Shown piece by piece: positions 52,562 through 61,317 of a DNA stretch of 64,000 nucleotides. This DNA comes from Burkholderia sp. IMCC1007. GTDB lineage: Bacteria > Pseudomonadota > Gammaproteobacteria > Burkholderiales > Burkholderiaceae. A model generated the notes under the pieces. The model saw only the letters and a program-made list of their open reading frames with translations. It did no database searches and was not told the DNA's origin. Numbering within the stretch: the stretch's first letter is position 1; the number at the start of each line of letters is the position of its first letter. The position numbers were made by a program, and so were the translations under genes. The stretch spans positions 434,001-498,000 of the forward strand of contig NZ_JAPVQY010000001.1 in the NCBI RefSeq assembly GCF_027257875.1, read 5' to 3'.

Positions 52562-53521
52562 TCAGTCCTGCAGCGCGTCCCACATTTCCTTGTCGCGCTG
52601 CGCGGTCCAGATGCGCGGATGCGTGATGCCGCTCGCCTCGTCGAACGCACGCGACACGTCGAACGGCAGGCAGTGTTCGTAGATGAACACGTGGCCGAAC
52701 TTCGGGTCCATCGCTTCGCGCGTGAGCGCCATCGATGCCTTCAGGTCGAGCTTGCGCTCCACCGCCTTGCGGCCCTGCTCGAGCAGCGTCGTCACGAAGT
52801 CCTTCGTGTAGTCGAGGCCCTTGTTCACGTCGGCCGGATTCAGCAGCGCGGGGCCGCGGCCCGGCACGAGCTTCTCGGCGCCCAGCGCGCGCAGCGCCTC
52901 GAGCGTGGCCGGCCACTGTTCGAGCTGGGCGTCGCCGCAATAGCAGGCGGCGTCGTATTCGACGAGGTCGCCCGAGAACAGCACCTTCTGCGACGGCAGC
53001 CAGACGATCGTGTCGCCCTTCGTGTGGCCCGAGCCGACGTGCATGATCTTCACTTCGAGCTTGCCGAGGAACAGCGTGATCTCGCGCTCGAACACGAGCG
53101 TCGGCCACGTGAGGCCCGGCACCGTCTCGACGCCCGCGAACAGGCGCGGGAAGCGTTCGATCTCCGACTTCATGTCGGCCTCGCCGCGCTCGACGATCAT
53201 TTCGTACGTGCCGCGGCTCGCGATCACGTGCTGCGCGCCTTCGTCGAAATACGCCGATGCGCCGAGCACGCGCACCGCGTGGTAGTGCGACAGCACCACG
53301 TGCTTGATCGGCTTGTCCGTCACGCTGCGGATCTTCGCGATCAGGTCCTGCGCCATCGCGGGCGTCGCGGTCGTGTCGACGATCAGCACGCTGTCGTCGC
53401 CGATGATCACGCCCGAGTTCGGGTCGCCTTCGGCGGTGTACGCATATGCGTTCTCGGACAGCTTCGTCCAGGTGACCTTCTTCTCTTCCAGATCGGCTTG
53501 GGATGCGAATGCTTTGGCCAT
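52562..53521 (-). CDS. Metallo-beta-lactamase-fold hydrolase with altered metal motif
   Basis: This is a 319-residue protein with an MBL fold: SGVIIGDDSVLIVDTTATPAMAQDLIAKIR at the start, VLSHYHAVRVLGA where H-x-H-x-D-H is expected, VGSGHTKGDTIVWLPSQKVLFSGDLVEYDA for the middle ligands, and LVPGRGPAL near the C-terminus. The motif has its two His but Val replaces the Asp and there is no second His, so the dinuclear site may be incomplete. Similar proteins act on carboxylates or esters. It is the first gene of the unit with the two MFS permeases and is divergent from the double IclR gene. Confidence 0.82.
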   Translation of the reverse strand: MAKAFASQADLEEKKVTWTKLSENAYAYTAEGDPNSGVIIGDDSVLIVDTTATPAMAQDLIAKIRSVTDKPIKHVVLSHYHAVRVLGASAYFDEGAQHVIASRGTYEMIVERGEADMKSEIERFPRLFAGVETVPGLTWPTLVFEREITLFLGKLEVKIMHVGSGHTKGDTIVWLPSQKVLFSGDLVEYDAACYCGDAQLEQWPATLEALRALGAEKLVPGRGPALLNPADVNKGLDYTKDFVTTLLEQGRKAVERKLDLKASMALTREAMDPKFGHVFIYEHCLPFDVSRAFDEASGITHPRIWTAQRDKEMWDALQD

Positions 53522-53698
53522 GTTGCGTTCCGTGGCTGCGAGCCATGTGTTGAGGGGAGTGAGCGGATCATCGTCCCGCGCCGGATATTTGTCAATGGCA
53601 AATCCGCTTGCTATTGTCTAATACGGGTAAACGCGTGGGCTCGCGCGGGAAATGGCGTCGGATACCATGCGGGGTTTCGTCAACGGAAGAATCATCGC

Positions 53699-55351
53699 GT
53701 GCAGAACCACGAAGTCAGCGCAGACGACGCGCCGCCCAAGGCGCAGCGCGGCATCCAGAGCGTCGAGGTCGGCGGCCGGCTGCTCGACGCGTTCGCGCGC
53801 CGGCGCAAACCGCTCGGGCTGTCGGAGCTGGCGGCCGAGGCCGAGTTGTCGAGCGCGCAGGCGCACACCTATCTCGTGAGCCTGACGCGCCTCGCGCTCG
53901 TCAAGCGCGACGCGATCACCGGCAACTACGAACCGGGCCCGCTGTCGCTGCGGCTCGGGCTGATGTCGATCGAGCGTCAGCCGGCCTATCGCGCGGCGCT
54001 GCCGCACGCGGCGCGGCTCGCGGAGACGGTGGGCCTGAGTGTCGCGCTGTCGGTGCCGGGCGCGCTTGGGCCGACGATCGTGCGCATCGAGCACGGCGGT
54101 TACCCGCTGCATGTGAACCTGCACGTCGGGTCGGTGATGTCGCTCGACACGACCGCCACCGGCCGCGTGTTCCGCGCCTTCGGCGACCCCGCGCAGCTCG
54201 ACGCGATGGCGGCCAGCCAGGCCGGCGCGGGCGACACGCTCGCCGGCGCGGAAGACGCGCAGCCGGCGGCCGATGCCGGCGCGCGGCAGGCCGAATGCGA
54301 CGCGATTCGTGCGCGCGGGATCGAGCGCGGCGTCGATCGGCCGAGCCCCGGCGTCAGCGCGATGTGCGTGCCGGTGCTGGACGCGGACGGGCGCCTGCAA
54401 CTCGCCTTGACCGTGATCGGCTCGACCGGATCGATCGATGTCGGCTGGGACGGCCCGATCGCGACGGCGTTGCGCGACGCGGCGCGGCAGGCCATCGCGT
54501 CGCTCGACGCGGAACGCGACGCACCGCCGGCCGCACCGGCCGCGGCGCCGGCCACGTCGCGCGTGCCGCCCGCACTCGGCGACGACGCGAAGACGCAACG
54601 CGGAATCAACGCGCTCGACAGCACGGGCGAGCTGCTGCTCGCGCTCGTCTCCGCGGGCCGCGCGCTGCCGCTGCGCGATCTCGCGGCGGCGGCCGGGATG
54701 CCGGCTGCCAAGGCGTTCCCGCATCTGGTGAGTCTTCAGAAAATCGGCCTGCTGAGCCGCGACGACGCGGGCTGCTTCGGCGGCGGGCCGCTCGCACAGG
54801 CACTCGGGCTGATCGCGATGCAGCGCGTGTCGCCGACGCGCGATGCGGAAGCCGAAATCGTCGCGCTCGCCGCCGCGACCGACATGAGCGTGGCTGCCGC
54901 GACGCTCGGGCCGCTCGGCCCGACCGTGATCCGCCTCGAGGAATCGGCTCGGCCGCAGCACGTGAGCCTGCAGGTCGGCACCGTGATGTCGCTCGTCAAT
55001 ACGGCGATCGGCCGGATCTTCGCGGCCGGCATGTCCGACGACGTGCTGGCCGGACTGCTGGCCGACGAGCCGGTGCGCCTGGCCGGCAGCGCAACGCGGG
55101 TCGACGACGCGTTTCGCGCGCGGCTTGCGGCAATCCGCGCGGACGAGTTGGATTTTGCGTTCGACGCGCCGGTGCCCGGCATCGGCACGATCGCCGCACC
55201 CGTGTTCGATCACACCGGCAGTATCCGGCTCGTGATCGCGATCATCGGCTCGTCGCGCGGCTTCCCGCGCGGGCCGGACAGCGCGCTCGCGCACACGCTG
55301 CTCGCGGCGACGCGCCGGCTGTCGTGGCGGTTCGGGTGGATCGGCGCCTGA
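53699..55351 (+). CDS. Double IclR-family regulator (two fused IclR modules)
   Basis: This is a 550-residue protein made of two complete IclR units. Module 1 (about 14-270) starts KAQRGIQSVEVGGRLLDAF, with the HTH in LGLSELAAEAELSSAQAHTYLVSLTRL; module 2 (about 295-550) starts KTQRGINALDSTGELLLAL, with the HTH in LPLRDLAAAAGMPAAKAFPHLVSLQKI. They are joined by an Ala/Pro-rich linker. Ordinary IclR proteins have about 260 residues. The GTG at 53699 has GGAAG upstream. It is divergent from the MBL-MFS-MFS operon, its probable target. Confidence 0.9.
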   Translation: MQNHEVSADDAPPKAQRGIQSVEVGGRLLDAFARRRKPLGLSELAAEAELSSAQAHTYLVSLTRLALVKRDAITGNYEPGPLSLRLGLMSIERQPAYRAALPHAARLAETVGLSVALSVPGALGPTIVRIEHGGYPLHVNLHVGSVMSLDTTATGRVFRAFGDPAQLDAMAASQAGAGDTLAGAEDAQPAADAGARQAECDAIRARGIERGVDRPSPGVSAMCVPVLDADGRLQLALTVIGSTGSIDVGWDGPIATALRDAARQAIASLDAERDAPPAAPAAAPATSRVPPALGDDAKTQRGINALDSTGELLLALVSAGRALPLRDLAAAAGMPAAKAFPHLVSLQKIGLLSRDDAGCFGGGPLAQALGLIAMQRVSPTRDAEAEIVALAAATDMSVAAATLGPLGPTVIRLEESARPQHVSLQVGTVMSLVNTAIGRIFAAGMSDDVLAGLLADEPVRLAGSATRVDDAFRARLAAIRADELDFAFDAPVPGIGTIAAPVFDHTGSIRLVIAIIGSSRGFPRGPDSALAHTLLAATRRLSWRFGWIGA

Positions 55352-55568
55352 TCGCCGCACGACCGCTGCACCGCCGCCGCTCGCCCCCCTGCCTGACTTC
55401 CCTTTTGCCGTTTCCTCGATGCGAGGCCGTGCTCGCCACGGCCGCGTTGCCCGTGCGCGCCACGACGGTCCGCAGGGGGTGCGTTACATGTTGCGCGGCA
55501 GCAACAAAAAGTGTCAGTAATTCTCATATAACGAAATCGCATTTCACACCGCGGTGAAGTTTCTTTAT

Positions 55569-55588
55569 GATTAGGGTTATCCCTAATC
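55569..55588. promoter_or_regulatory. Perfect inverted repeat GATTAGGG-TTAT-CCCTAATC
   Basis: An 8-bp perfect dyad with a 4-bp spacer lies 24 bp upstream of the small gene at 55612. It may be an operator or an RNA hairpin in the leader. The surrounding 100 bp are AT-rich and may contain the promoter. Confidence 0.5.
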
Positions 55589-55611
55589 CACCACCTCTCC
55601 GGGGTTTCGTC

Positions 55612-55755
55612 ATGCAAACGTCTAATGTCTCGAACCGTTCCACCGAATCCGCTGGCTGGCTCGCACGCGTTGGCGAGCTGCTCGCAGAAGCCTGGGCGCT
55701 CCACCTGGAAAACTGCGAAGTCATCGCTGAAGCACACGCACGCCTGCCGCGCTAA
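55612..55755 (+). CDS. 47-residue hypothetical protein
   Basis: This short protein (MQTSNVSNRSTESAGWLARV...) is Ala/Leu/Glu-rich with one long amphipathic helix (about residues 14-45, AGWLARVGELLAEAW) and no signal or membrane segment. The ribosome site is weak. Its support is the upstream dyad and AT-rich leader, plus normal codon use. I do not recognise a family. An in-frame start 15 codons upstream would cut through the dyad and is less likely. Confidence 0.5.
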   Translation: MQTSNVSNRSTESAGWLARVGELLAEAWALHLENCEVIAEAHARLPR

Positions 55756-56198
55756 GCGCGGCAACTGGCCGCCGGCCGGCGGCACGATTACCGGCCCGAT
55801 CTACTTGTCACGGCGCGCGCCGCAAGGCCGCCGCGTCCCGGGATCGGGGCACCGGACGAATTTCATCAAACAGGCCCGCATGGCCCTGACTCGAATGGCC
55901 TCGGCACGATGCGAGCGCCATGGGCGATGGCCGGTGCCGACATGCGGTCGGCAGGGTTTTGACAGTCAGTGAACGCCGCGGCTGGCCGCTGCGTGCGCTG
56001 ACGACGCGCAATCACGCAGCGTCGCATCGCGCCCGGGGCGCCGCGGAAGATTCATCCATTTTCCGGCCCCGTCGGCATTTTCCCGCCCGTATCCGGTTCA
56101 GGGCCGCGCGCACGCGTCGCGCCGCCCGATCGCCGTCCTTCCCCAGCACAGCCGCATCCATCGCCGCCGCGACGGATCGCCGGGCCGACGCTGTCCCG
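55756..56198. other. 443-bp stretch with no supported gene
   Basis: I see no gene with coding character here on either strand. The open frames present are Arg/Pro-rich shadows that run into the Lrp gene on the other strand. Confidence 0.5.
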
Positions 56199-56681
56199 TC
56201 ATACCTGAATCGACGGCACATCCTTCATGCACCGCAGCGCGAACATCGAGCGACTGTGGCGAATGCTCGAAATCCTGTACAGCTTCTCGCGCAGGAACCG
56301 CTCGTAGCCGGCCGTGCCATCCACCGCGACCTTGATCCAGTAGTCGTATTCGCCCGACACGAGATACGCCTCGAGCACCTCGGGCAGCGCCGCGAGTTCG
56401 GCGCCGAAGCGCGCCAGCGCGTCGTCCTCGTGGCGATCGAGCGTGACTTCGAGGATCACGATGTCCGCGTAGCCGAGCATCTTCTGGTTGACGAGCGCGA
56501 CGTACCCGTCGATGTAGCCGTCGAGTTCGAGCTGCCGCGTGCGGTTCCAGCACGCGGTGGTCGACATGCCGATCTGCTCGGCCAGTTCGGCGTTCGACAG
56601 ACGCGCATTTTTTTGCAGTGCACCGAGGATCTTGCGGTCCTGGTTGTCGAGGGTTTTCGGCGTGCGTTCGCGGGTAGCCAT
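56199..56681 (-). CDS. Lrp/AsnC family regulator
   Basis: This is a 160-residue protein. The HTH is LDNQDRKILGALQKNARLSNAELAEQIGMSTTACWNRTRQLELDGYI (about 11-57) and the RAM domain includes AYLVSGEYDYWIKVAVDGTAGYERF. It is divergent from the LysE-type exporter gene at 56966, with a 284-bp gap, and this gene pair (Lrp next to an amino acid exporter) is a common arrangement in which the regulator turns on export when the amino acid accumulates. Confidence 0.92.
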   Translation of the reverse strand: MATRERTPKTLDNQDRKILGALQKNARLSNAELAEQIGMSTTACWNRTRQLELDGYIDGYVALVNQKMLGYADIVILEVTLDRHEDDALARFGAELAALPEVLEAYLVSGEYDYWIKVAVDGTAGYERFLREKLYRISSIRHSRSMFALRCMKDVPSIQV

Positions 56682-56965
56682 GGCAGAAAGAATCTTCTAC
56701 TGAAAATCGGCATTCTATCTGAACAGGATTCCGGTTTCGGGTCTGTTTGGCTGGAAAACAGGAAGCCTTTTAACCGGCCCGCTTGATACATTTTCTCCAT
56801 GCCTGTGGTCCGGCACGCTCTCCGCGACAACCCCCTCGCACCGGGACGCCTGGCCGCAATCACGAGTTGCGGCGCCGGACCTGCAGGCATGCAATTCCCC
56901 GCCTCCGCGCGGCCTATCCGGCTGCCGGGCGGCGCCCGACTTCCCTGTTCCCGTACTATCCCGTC

Positions 56966-57610
56966 ATGTCGTTCAGGCTTTATCTGTCGTTCCTCGCTGC
57001 ATCCGCCGTCCTCATCTACGCCCCCGGCCCCGTCAACCTCCTCACGATGAACCAGGCACTGCGCACCGGCTGGCGCCGCGCGCTGCCGTGCGTATGGGGC
57101 GGCACGCTCGCCGTGCTGCTGCAACTCGCGCTGACCGCGCTGTGCCTGAACTCGCTGGTCCATCTCAACGAACATGCATTGACCGTGCTGCGCTGGGCAG
57201 GCGCCGCGTACCTCGTATGGCTCGGCTGCAAGCAATGGCTCAGCCGCGCACCGGCGAATGCGGGTGCCGCGTCGGCCGAAACCGCGGTTGCCGCATCCGA
57301 CGCCGACACCGGGCGCGCGCTGTTCTGGCGCGGCGTGGCGACGTCCGGGCTGAATCCTAAGACGCTGCTGTTCTTTCCGTCGTTCTTTCCGCAGTTCATC
57401 GTCCCGAACGCCGACTGGAGCCTGAACGCGCAGTTCCTGCTGCTCGCGACGACCTTCGCGGTGCTGTTCGCCGGCGGCGTCGCGTCGATGGCGCTGTTCT
57501 CGCACCGGCTGAGCCGCGCGTTGCAACGGCCGGCGCGGATGCGCGCGATGAATCGCGTGACGGGCGGGCTGCTGGTGGGGATGGGCGCGATCATGGTCGG
57601 CTGGAACTGA
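56966..57610 (+). CDS. LysE/RhtB-family amino acid exporter
   Basis: This is a 214-residue membrane protein with six helices. LYLSFLAASAVLIYAPGPVNLLTMNQAL at the N-terminus (with the P-G-P motif) and SGLNPKTLLFFPSFFPQFI in the third/fourth helix are family markers. It exports an amino acid, probably under the divergent Lrp gene. There is no strong ribosome site; an earlier in-frame ATG is possible but would add a non-typical Arg/Pro-rich leader. Confidence 0.9.
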   Translation: MSFRLYLSFLAASAVLIYAPGPVNLLTMNQALRTGWRRALPCVWGGTLAVLLQLALTALCLNSLVHLNEHALTVLRWAGAAYLVWLGCKQWLSRAPANAGAASAETAVAASDADTGRALFWRGVATSGLNPKTLLFFPSFFPQFIVPNADWSLNAQFLLLATTFAVLFAGGVASMALFSHRLSRALQRPARMRAMNRVTGGLLVGMGAIMVGWN

Positions 57611-57744
57611 GGCCGGAGACGGGGCGGCGGCGCGAGCGGGTGCCGCGTCGCCCGGTGTCGCCGTCTCGAAAAAGCAGCCGGGCGCGGAATGCTTCAGGGT
57701 AGCGCCTGGTTCGTTGGACATGCCCGGCTCGCCCGGGCGATTGC

Positions 57745-57942
57745 ATGAAGCACGTCACTACCCGCGGGCGGCGCCTCGTGAACCAGCAGCGCAACGTCGA
57801 GCGCCTGCGCCTGCTGAAGCCCGACATGGTGTTCTCGCCGCAGCAGCTCGCGGGCGAACTCCTCGCGAGCACGCTGAACGACGAACCGGTCGACAAGTCG
57901 ATGATCTCGCACCCGCTGTTCGGCACCGCCGACGCCGCGTGA
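57745..57942 (+). CDS. 65-residue hypothetical protein
   Basis: This short basic protein (MKHVTTRGRRLVNQQRNVERLRLLKPDMVFSPQ...) has a mixed hydrophilic sequence with QQLAGELLASTLNDEPVDKSMISHPLF at the C-terminus, no signal peptide and no membrane helix. It lies 37 bp upstream of the YqaA gene on the same strand and may be co-transcribed with it. I do not recognise a family; it could be a spurious frame. Confidence 0.45.
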   Translation: MKHVTTRGRRLVNQQRNVERLRLLKPDMVFSPQQLAGELLASTLNDEPVDKSMISHPLFGTADAA

Positions 57943-57979
57943 CCGGTTCCGGCGGCTGCGCGGCCGGTACAATCGCGCG

Positions 57980-58411
57980 ATGTCCGAATTGCTCACTTAC
58001 GGCGGCCTGTGCGCCGTGTCGATGGTCGCCGCGACCCTGTTTCCGCTCCAGTCCGAAGCCGTGCTCGCCGGCCTGCTGCTCGCCGGGCGCGAACCCGTGT
58101 GGGCGCTGGTGCTGGTCGCGAGCGTCGGCAACGTCGCCGGCTCGGCGATCAACTGGGCGCTCGGCCGCGGCATCGAGCATTTCCGCGAGCGCCGCTGGTT
58201 TCCGGTGAAGCCGGCCGCGCTCGCGCGCGCCGAGGGCTGGTACCGGCGCTATGGCCGCTGGTCGTTGCTGCTGAGCTGGGCGCCGGTGATCGGCGATCCG
58301 CTGACGATGATCGCGGGCGTGCTGCGCGAGCCGCTACCGACCTTCCTCGCGATCGTCACGATCGCGAAGGTCGGCCGGTATCTGGTGATCGCGTGGCTCG
58401 TCGTGCATTGA
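57980..58411 (+). CDS. YqaA-family membrane protein
   Basis: This is a 143-residue protein with three or four membrane helices. Family blocks are TLFPLQSEAVLAGLLLAGREPVWALVLVASVGNVAGSAINWALGRG near the N-terminus and SLLLSWAPVIGDPLTMIAGVLREP in the middle. YqaA is a small relative of the DedA family; its role is unknown. It is convergent with the acyl-CoA ligase gene. Confidence 0.88.
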   Translation: MSELLTYGGLCAVSMVAATLFPLQSEAVLAGLLLAGREPVWALVLVASVGNVAGSAINWALGRGIEHFRERRWFPVKPAALARAEGWYRRYGRWSLLLSWAPVIGDPLTMIAGVLREPLPTFLAIVTIAKVGRYLVIAWLVVH

Positions 58412-58458
58412 TGCGTTGACGCGCTGAGGCGTCGGGCGCACGAAGCGCGCCAGCGACG

Positions 58459-60111
58459 TTACTTCTTGTCCCCCGCCAGATCGATCGCCTTGTCCGATCC
58501 CACCGCGTTGCGCAGCTGGAATTTCTGGATCTTGCCGGTCGACGTCTTCGGCAACTCGCCGAAACGCACGGCCTTCGGCACCTTGAAACCGGCGAGCAGC
58601 TGCTTGCAGTGCGCGACGATCTCCTCCTCGGTCGCGCTCGCGCCTTCGCGCAATTCGACGAACGCGCACGGCACCTCGCCCCACTTCGGATCGGGCATCG
58701 CGACCACGGCCGCGACCGCGACGGCCGGATGCCGGTACAGCGCGTCCTCGACCTCGATGCTCGAGATGTTCTCGCCGCCCGAGATGATGATGTCCTTGCG
58801 GCGATCCTTGATGCGGATATAGCCGTCCGGCGTCAGCACGCCGAGATCGCCCGTATGGAACCAGCCGCCGTGGAACGCCTCGTCGGTGGCCTTCGGGTTC
58901 TTCAGGTAGCCCTTCATGCAGATGTTGCCGCGGAACATGATCTCGCCGAGCGTCTCGCCGTCGGCGGGCACCGGCGCCATCGTGTCCGGGTCGAGCACCG
59001 TCGCGCCCGCTTCCAGGTGATAGCGCACGCCCTGCCGCGCATTGAGGCGCGCGCGCTCGTCATCGGGCAGTGCTTCCCAATGCGCCTGCTTCGCACACAC
59101 GGTCGCCGGGCCGTAGACCTCGGTCAGCCCGTACACGTGCAGCAGGTCGAAGCCGATCTCCTTCATCTTCGCGATCACGGCCGGCGCGGGCGCCGCACCG
59201 GCGACCATCGCGTGCACCGTGTGATCGATCCCTTCGCGGAGCTCGGCCGGCGCATTCGCGATCGCGCTCTGCACGATCGGCGCGCCGCAGTAATGCGTGA
59301 TGCGCTCGCGGCGGATCAGGTCGAACACCGTCTTCGCATCGAACTTGCGCAGGCACACGTTCACGCCCGCGCGCGCCGCGACGGCCCACGGGAAGCACCA
59401 GCCGTTGCAGTGGAACATCGGCAGCGTCCACAGATACACGGCGTGCTTCGGCATGTCCCATTCGAGGATGTTGCTGATCGCCGCGAGATACGCGCCGCGA
59501 TGGTGATAGACGACGCCCTTCGGGTCGCCGGTCGTGCCGGACGTGTAGTTCAGCGCGATGGCGTCCCACTCGTCGGCGGGCGGCGTCCATGCGTAGTCGG
59601 GGTCGCCGCCCGCGACGAACGCCTCGTAGTCGGTCGCACCCGCGAAGCGCGCGGGGTCGGCCGGCATCGCGTCGGCGACGCTGACGATCTTCAGGCCCGG
59701 CACCTCGAGCGCCGCGCGCTGCGCGAGATCCGCGTATTCGGTGTCCACGATCAGCACCTTCGCTTCGCCGTGACGCAGCATGAACAGCACCGACGAAATG
59801 TCGAGCCGCGTGTTGATCGTGTTGAGCACCGCGCCGGCCATCGGCACGCCGAAGTGCGCCTCGACCATCGCCGGGATATTCGGCAGCAGCGCCGCGACCG
59901 TGTCGCCGCGCGCGACGCCGGCCTGCGCGAGCGCGCTCGCCAGCTGCTTCGCGCGCGTGTAGGTTTCGCCCCACGTGCGCCGCACGTCGCCGTGCACGAT
60001 GGCCAGGCGCTCGCCGTAGACTTCGGCCGCGCGGACCAGGAAGTCGATCGGCGTGAGCGGCACGTAGTTGGCATCGCGGCGGCCGAGTCCGGCCTCGAAC
60101 ATCTGCGTCAT
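58459..60111 (-). CDS. AMP-forming acyl-CoA synthetase
   Basis: This is a 550-residue member of the ANL superfamily. The P-loop is LNYTSGTTGDPKGVVYHHRG, the A5 motif is HVYGLTEVYGPATVC, the A7 motif is FHTGDLGVLTPDGYI and the catalytic Lys is in LPKTSTGKIQKFQLR near the C-terminus. The N-terminal MTQMFEAGLGRRDANYVPLTPIDFLVRAAEVYG is typical of medium-chain/DmdB-like enzymes. It activates a carboxylic acid with ATP and CoA. The start at 60111 follows GGGAGACAGG. It is divergent from a Crp/Fnr-type regulator at 60335. Confidence 0.92.
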   Translation of the reverse strand: MTQMFEAGLGRRDANYVPLTPIDFLVRAAEVYGERLAIVHGDVRRTWGETYTRAKQLASALAQAGVARGDTVAALLPNIPAMVEAHFGVPMAGAVLNTINTRLDISSVLFMLRHGEAKVLIVDTEYADLAQRAALEVPGLKIVSVADAMPADPARFAGATDYEAFVAGGDPDYAWTPPADEWDAIALNYTSGTTGDPKGVVYHHRGAYLAAISNILEWDMPKHAVYLWTLPMFHCNGWCFPWAVAARAGVNVCLRKFDAKTVFDLIRRERITHYCGAPIVQSAIANAPAELREGIDHTVHAMVAGAAPAPAVIAKMKEIGFDLLHVYGLTEVYGPATVCAKQAHWEALPDDERARLNARQGVRYHLEAGATVLDPDTMAPVPADGETLGEIMFRGNICMKGYLKNPKATDEAFHGGWFHTGDLGVLTPDGYIRIKDRRKDIIISGGENISSIEVEDALYRHPAVAVAAVVAMPDPKWGEVPCAFVELREGASATEEEIVAHCKQLLAGFKVPKAVRFGELPKTSTGKIQKFQLRNAVGSDKAIDLAGDKK

Positions 60112-60218
60112 GATCCTGTCTCCCGTTGTCTGTCGACCGGCGCGTGCGTCGACGCCGCGGCGCACGCATCGGTCTCGTGTTCGGCCGGCGTGCGTGTTGC
60201 GTGCACTCCGATTCGTTT

Positions 60219-60232
60219 TGATGTGGTTCAAT
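60219..60232. promoter_or_regulatory. Candidate Crp/Fnr-type box TTGAT-GTGG-TTCAA
   Basis: This near-palindrome matches the FNR-type spacing with one mismatch (TTCAA instead of ATCAA). It lies in the 223-bp gap between the acyl-CoA ligase and the Crp/Fnr-type regulator and may serve both. Confidence 0.35.
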
Positions 60233-60334
60233 TGCCGACAGCCTAACGGGCGCTATTGTGAGCCGTCTGTCATCGAAACGACAGAGTGCCTTTCGCGCGC
60301 TGCGCGTTATCCCTATCCTCGCAAACCCGCACTC

Positions 60335-61099
60335 ATGCACGACCACCTCGTTGCGCCGCCCGACGCGGCCGCCACCCCGGCCACCACGGCCGGCACGCCG
60401 TTCGAACCGGGCCCGTTGCCGGCGCTGTCGACGCTGTTCGCGCAATGCGCGTGGTTCCGCGCGCTCGCGCCGGAACATCAGGCGCTGGTGCTCGCGCAGT
60501 CGCGTGCCGAGCAGCGCGAAGCCGGCGACGTGATCGCGCAGCGGCTCGCGCCGTCCGAGTACTGGATCGGCGTGCATCGCGGGCTGCTGAAGCTGGCGAT
60601 CTTCAATGCGTCGGGCCGCGGCTGCACGTTTTCCGGCGTGCCGTCGGGCGGCTGGTTCGGCGAAGGCAGCGTGATCAAGCGCGAGCTGCGCAAATACGAA
60701 GTGGTCGCGGTCCAGCGCTCGACCGTGCTGTTCGTGCCGGTCGACACGTTCCATGCGCTGCTCGACACGAGCCTGCCGTTCACGCGCTTCGTGATCCATC
60801 AGCTCAACAACCGGATGGGCGAGTTCATCGCGTCGATCCAGAACAGCCGGCTGCTCGACGTCGATGCACGGGTCGCGCAGGCGCTCGCGCAACTGTTCAA
60901 TCCCGATCTGTATCCGGACACCGGCCCGTCGCTCGCGATCTCGCAGGAGGAACTGGGCATGCTCGTCGGCGTATCGCGACAGCGGATCAACCAGGCGCTG
61001 CAGCAACTCGAGAAACTCGGCGTGCTGCGGCTCGCATACAACCAGATCGACGTTGTCGACCTGGCCGCGCTCGCGCAGGTCGGCATGGAGCAGATCTGA
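60335..61099 (+). CDS. Crp/Fnr-family regulator
   Basis: This is a 254-residue protein with a cyclic-nucleotide-type beta roll (RGLLKLAIFNASGRGCTFSGVPSGGWFGEGSVIK), a long dimer helix and a C-terminal HTH (ISQEELGMLVGVSRQRINQALQQLEKLGVLRLAY). It has no FNR-type cysteine cluster, and the recognition helix reads SRQRIN, so it belongs to a different Crp/Fnr subgroup with an unknown signal. It is divergent from the acyl-CoA ligase gene, which is the likely target. Confidence 0.9.
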   Translation: MHDHLVAPPDAAATPATTAGTPFEPGPLPALSTLFAQCAWFRALAPEHQALVLAQSRAEQREAGDVIAQRLAPSEYWIGVHRGLLKLAIFNASGRGCTFSGVPSGGWFGEGSVIKRELRKYEVVAVQRSTVLFVPVDTFHALLDTSLPFTRFVIHQLNNRMGEFIASIQNSRLLDVDARVAQALAQLFNPDLYPDTGPSLAISQEELGMLVGVSRQRINQALQQLEKLGVLRLAYNQIDVVDLAALAQVGMEQI

Positions 61100-61210
61100 G
61101 CGCGGCGCGATGAACGCAACCGTCGTCGACGCAGTGTGCGCAGACGCTCGGGCAGCCGCTTTCCGGCTCCCGCGCCAGCCCGTTTCCATCGGTCGATCCG
61201 CACCGCGCCC

Positions 61211-61242
61211 GAAACTGACAATTCCGCCAGTTTCATGTCAGT
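61211..61242. promoter_or_regulatory. Two overlapping dyads upstream of the RND pump
   Basis: GAAACTG (61211-61217) pairs with CAGTTTC (61228-61234), and ACTGACA (61214-61220) pairs with TGTCAGT (61236-61242). The two inverted repeats interlock about 76-107 bp upstream of the RND start, a likely operator for a repressor not encoded in the window. Confidence 0.45.
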
Positions 61243-61317
61243 AACGCGTTCAGCCCCGACGCCTATCATTCGGGTTCCCTTCACCGACGCCTGATCACCG
61301 CCCGTCCCGCTCCCTCC

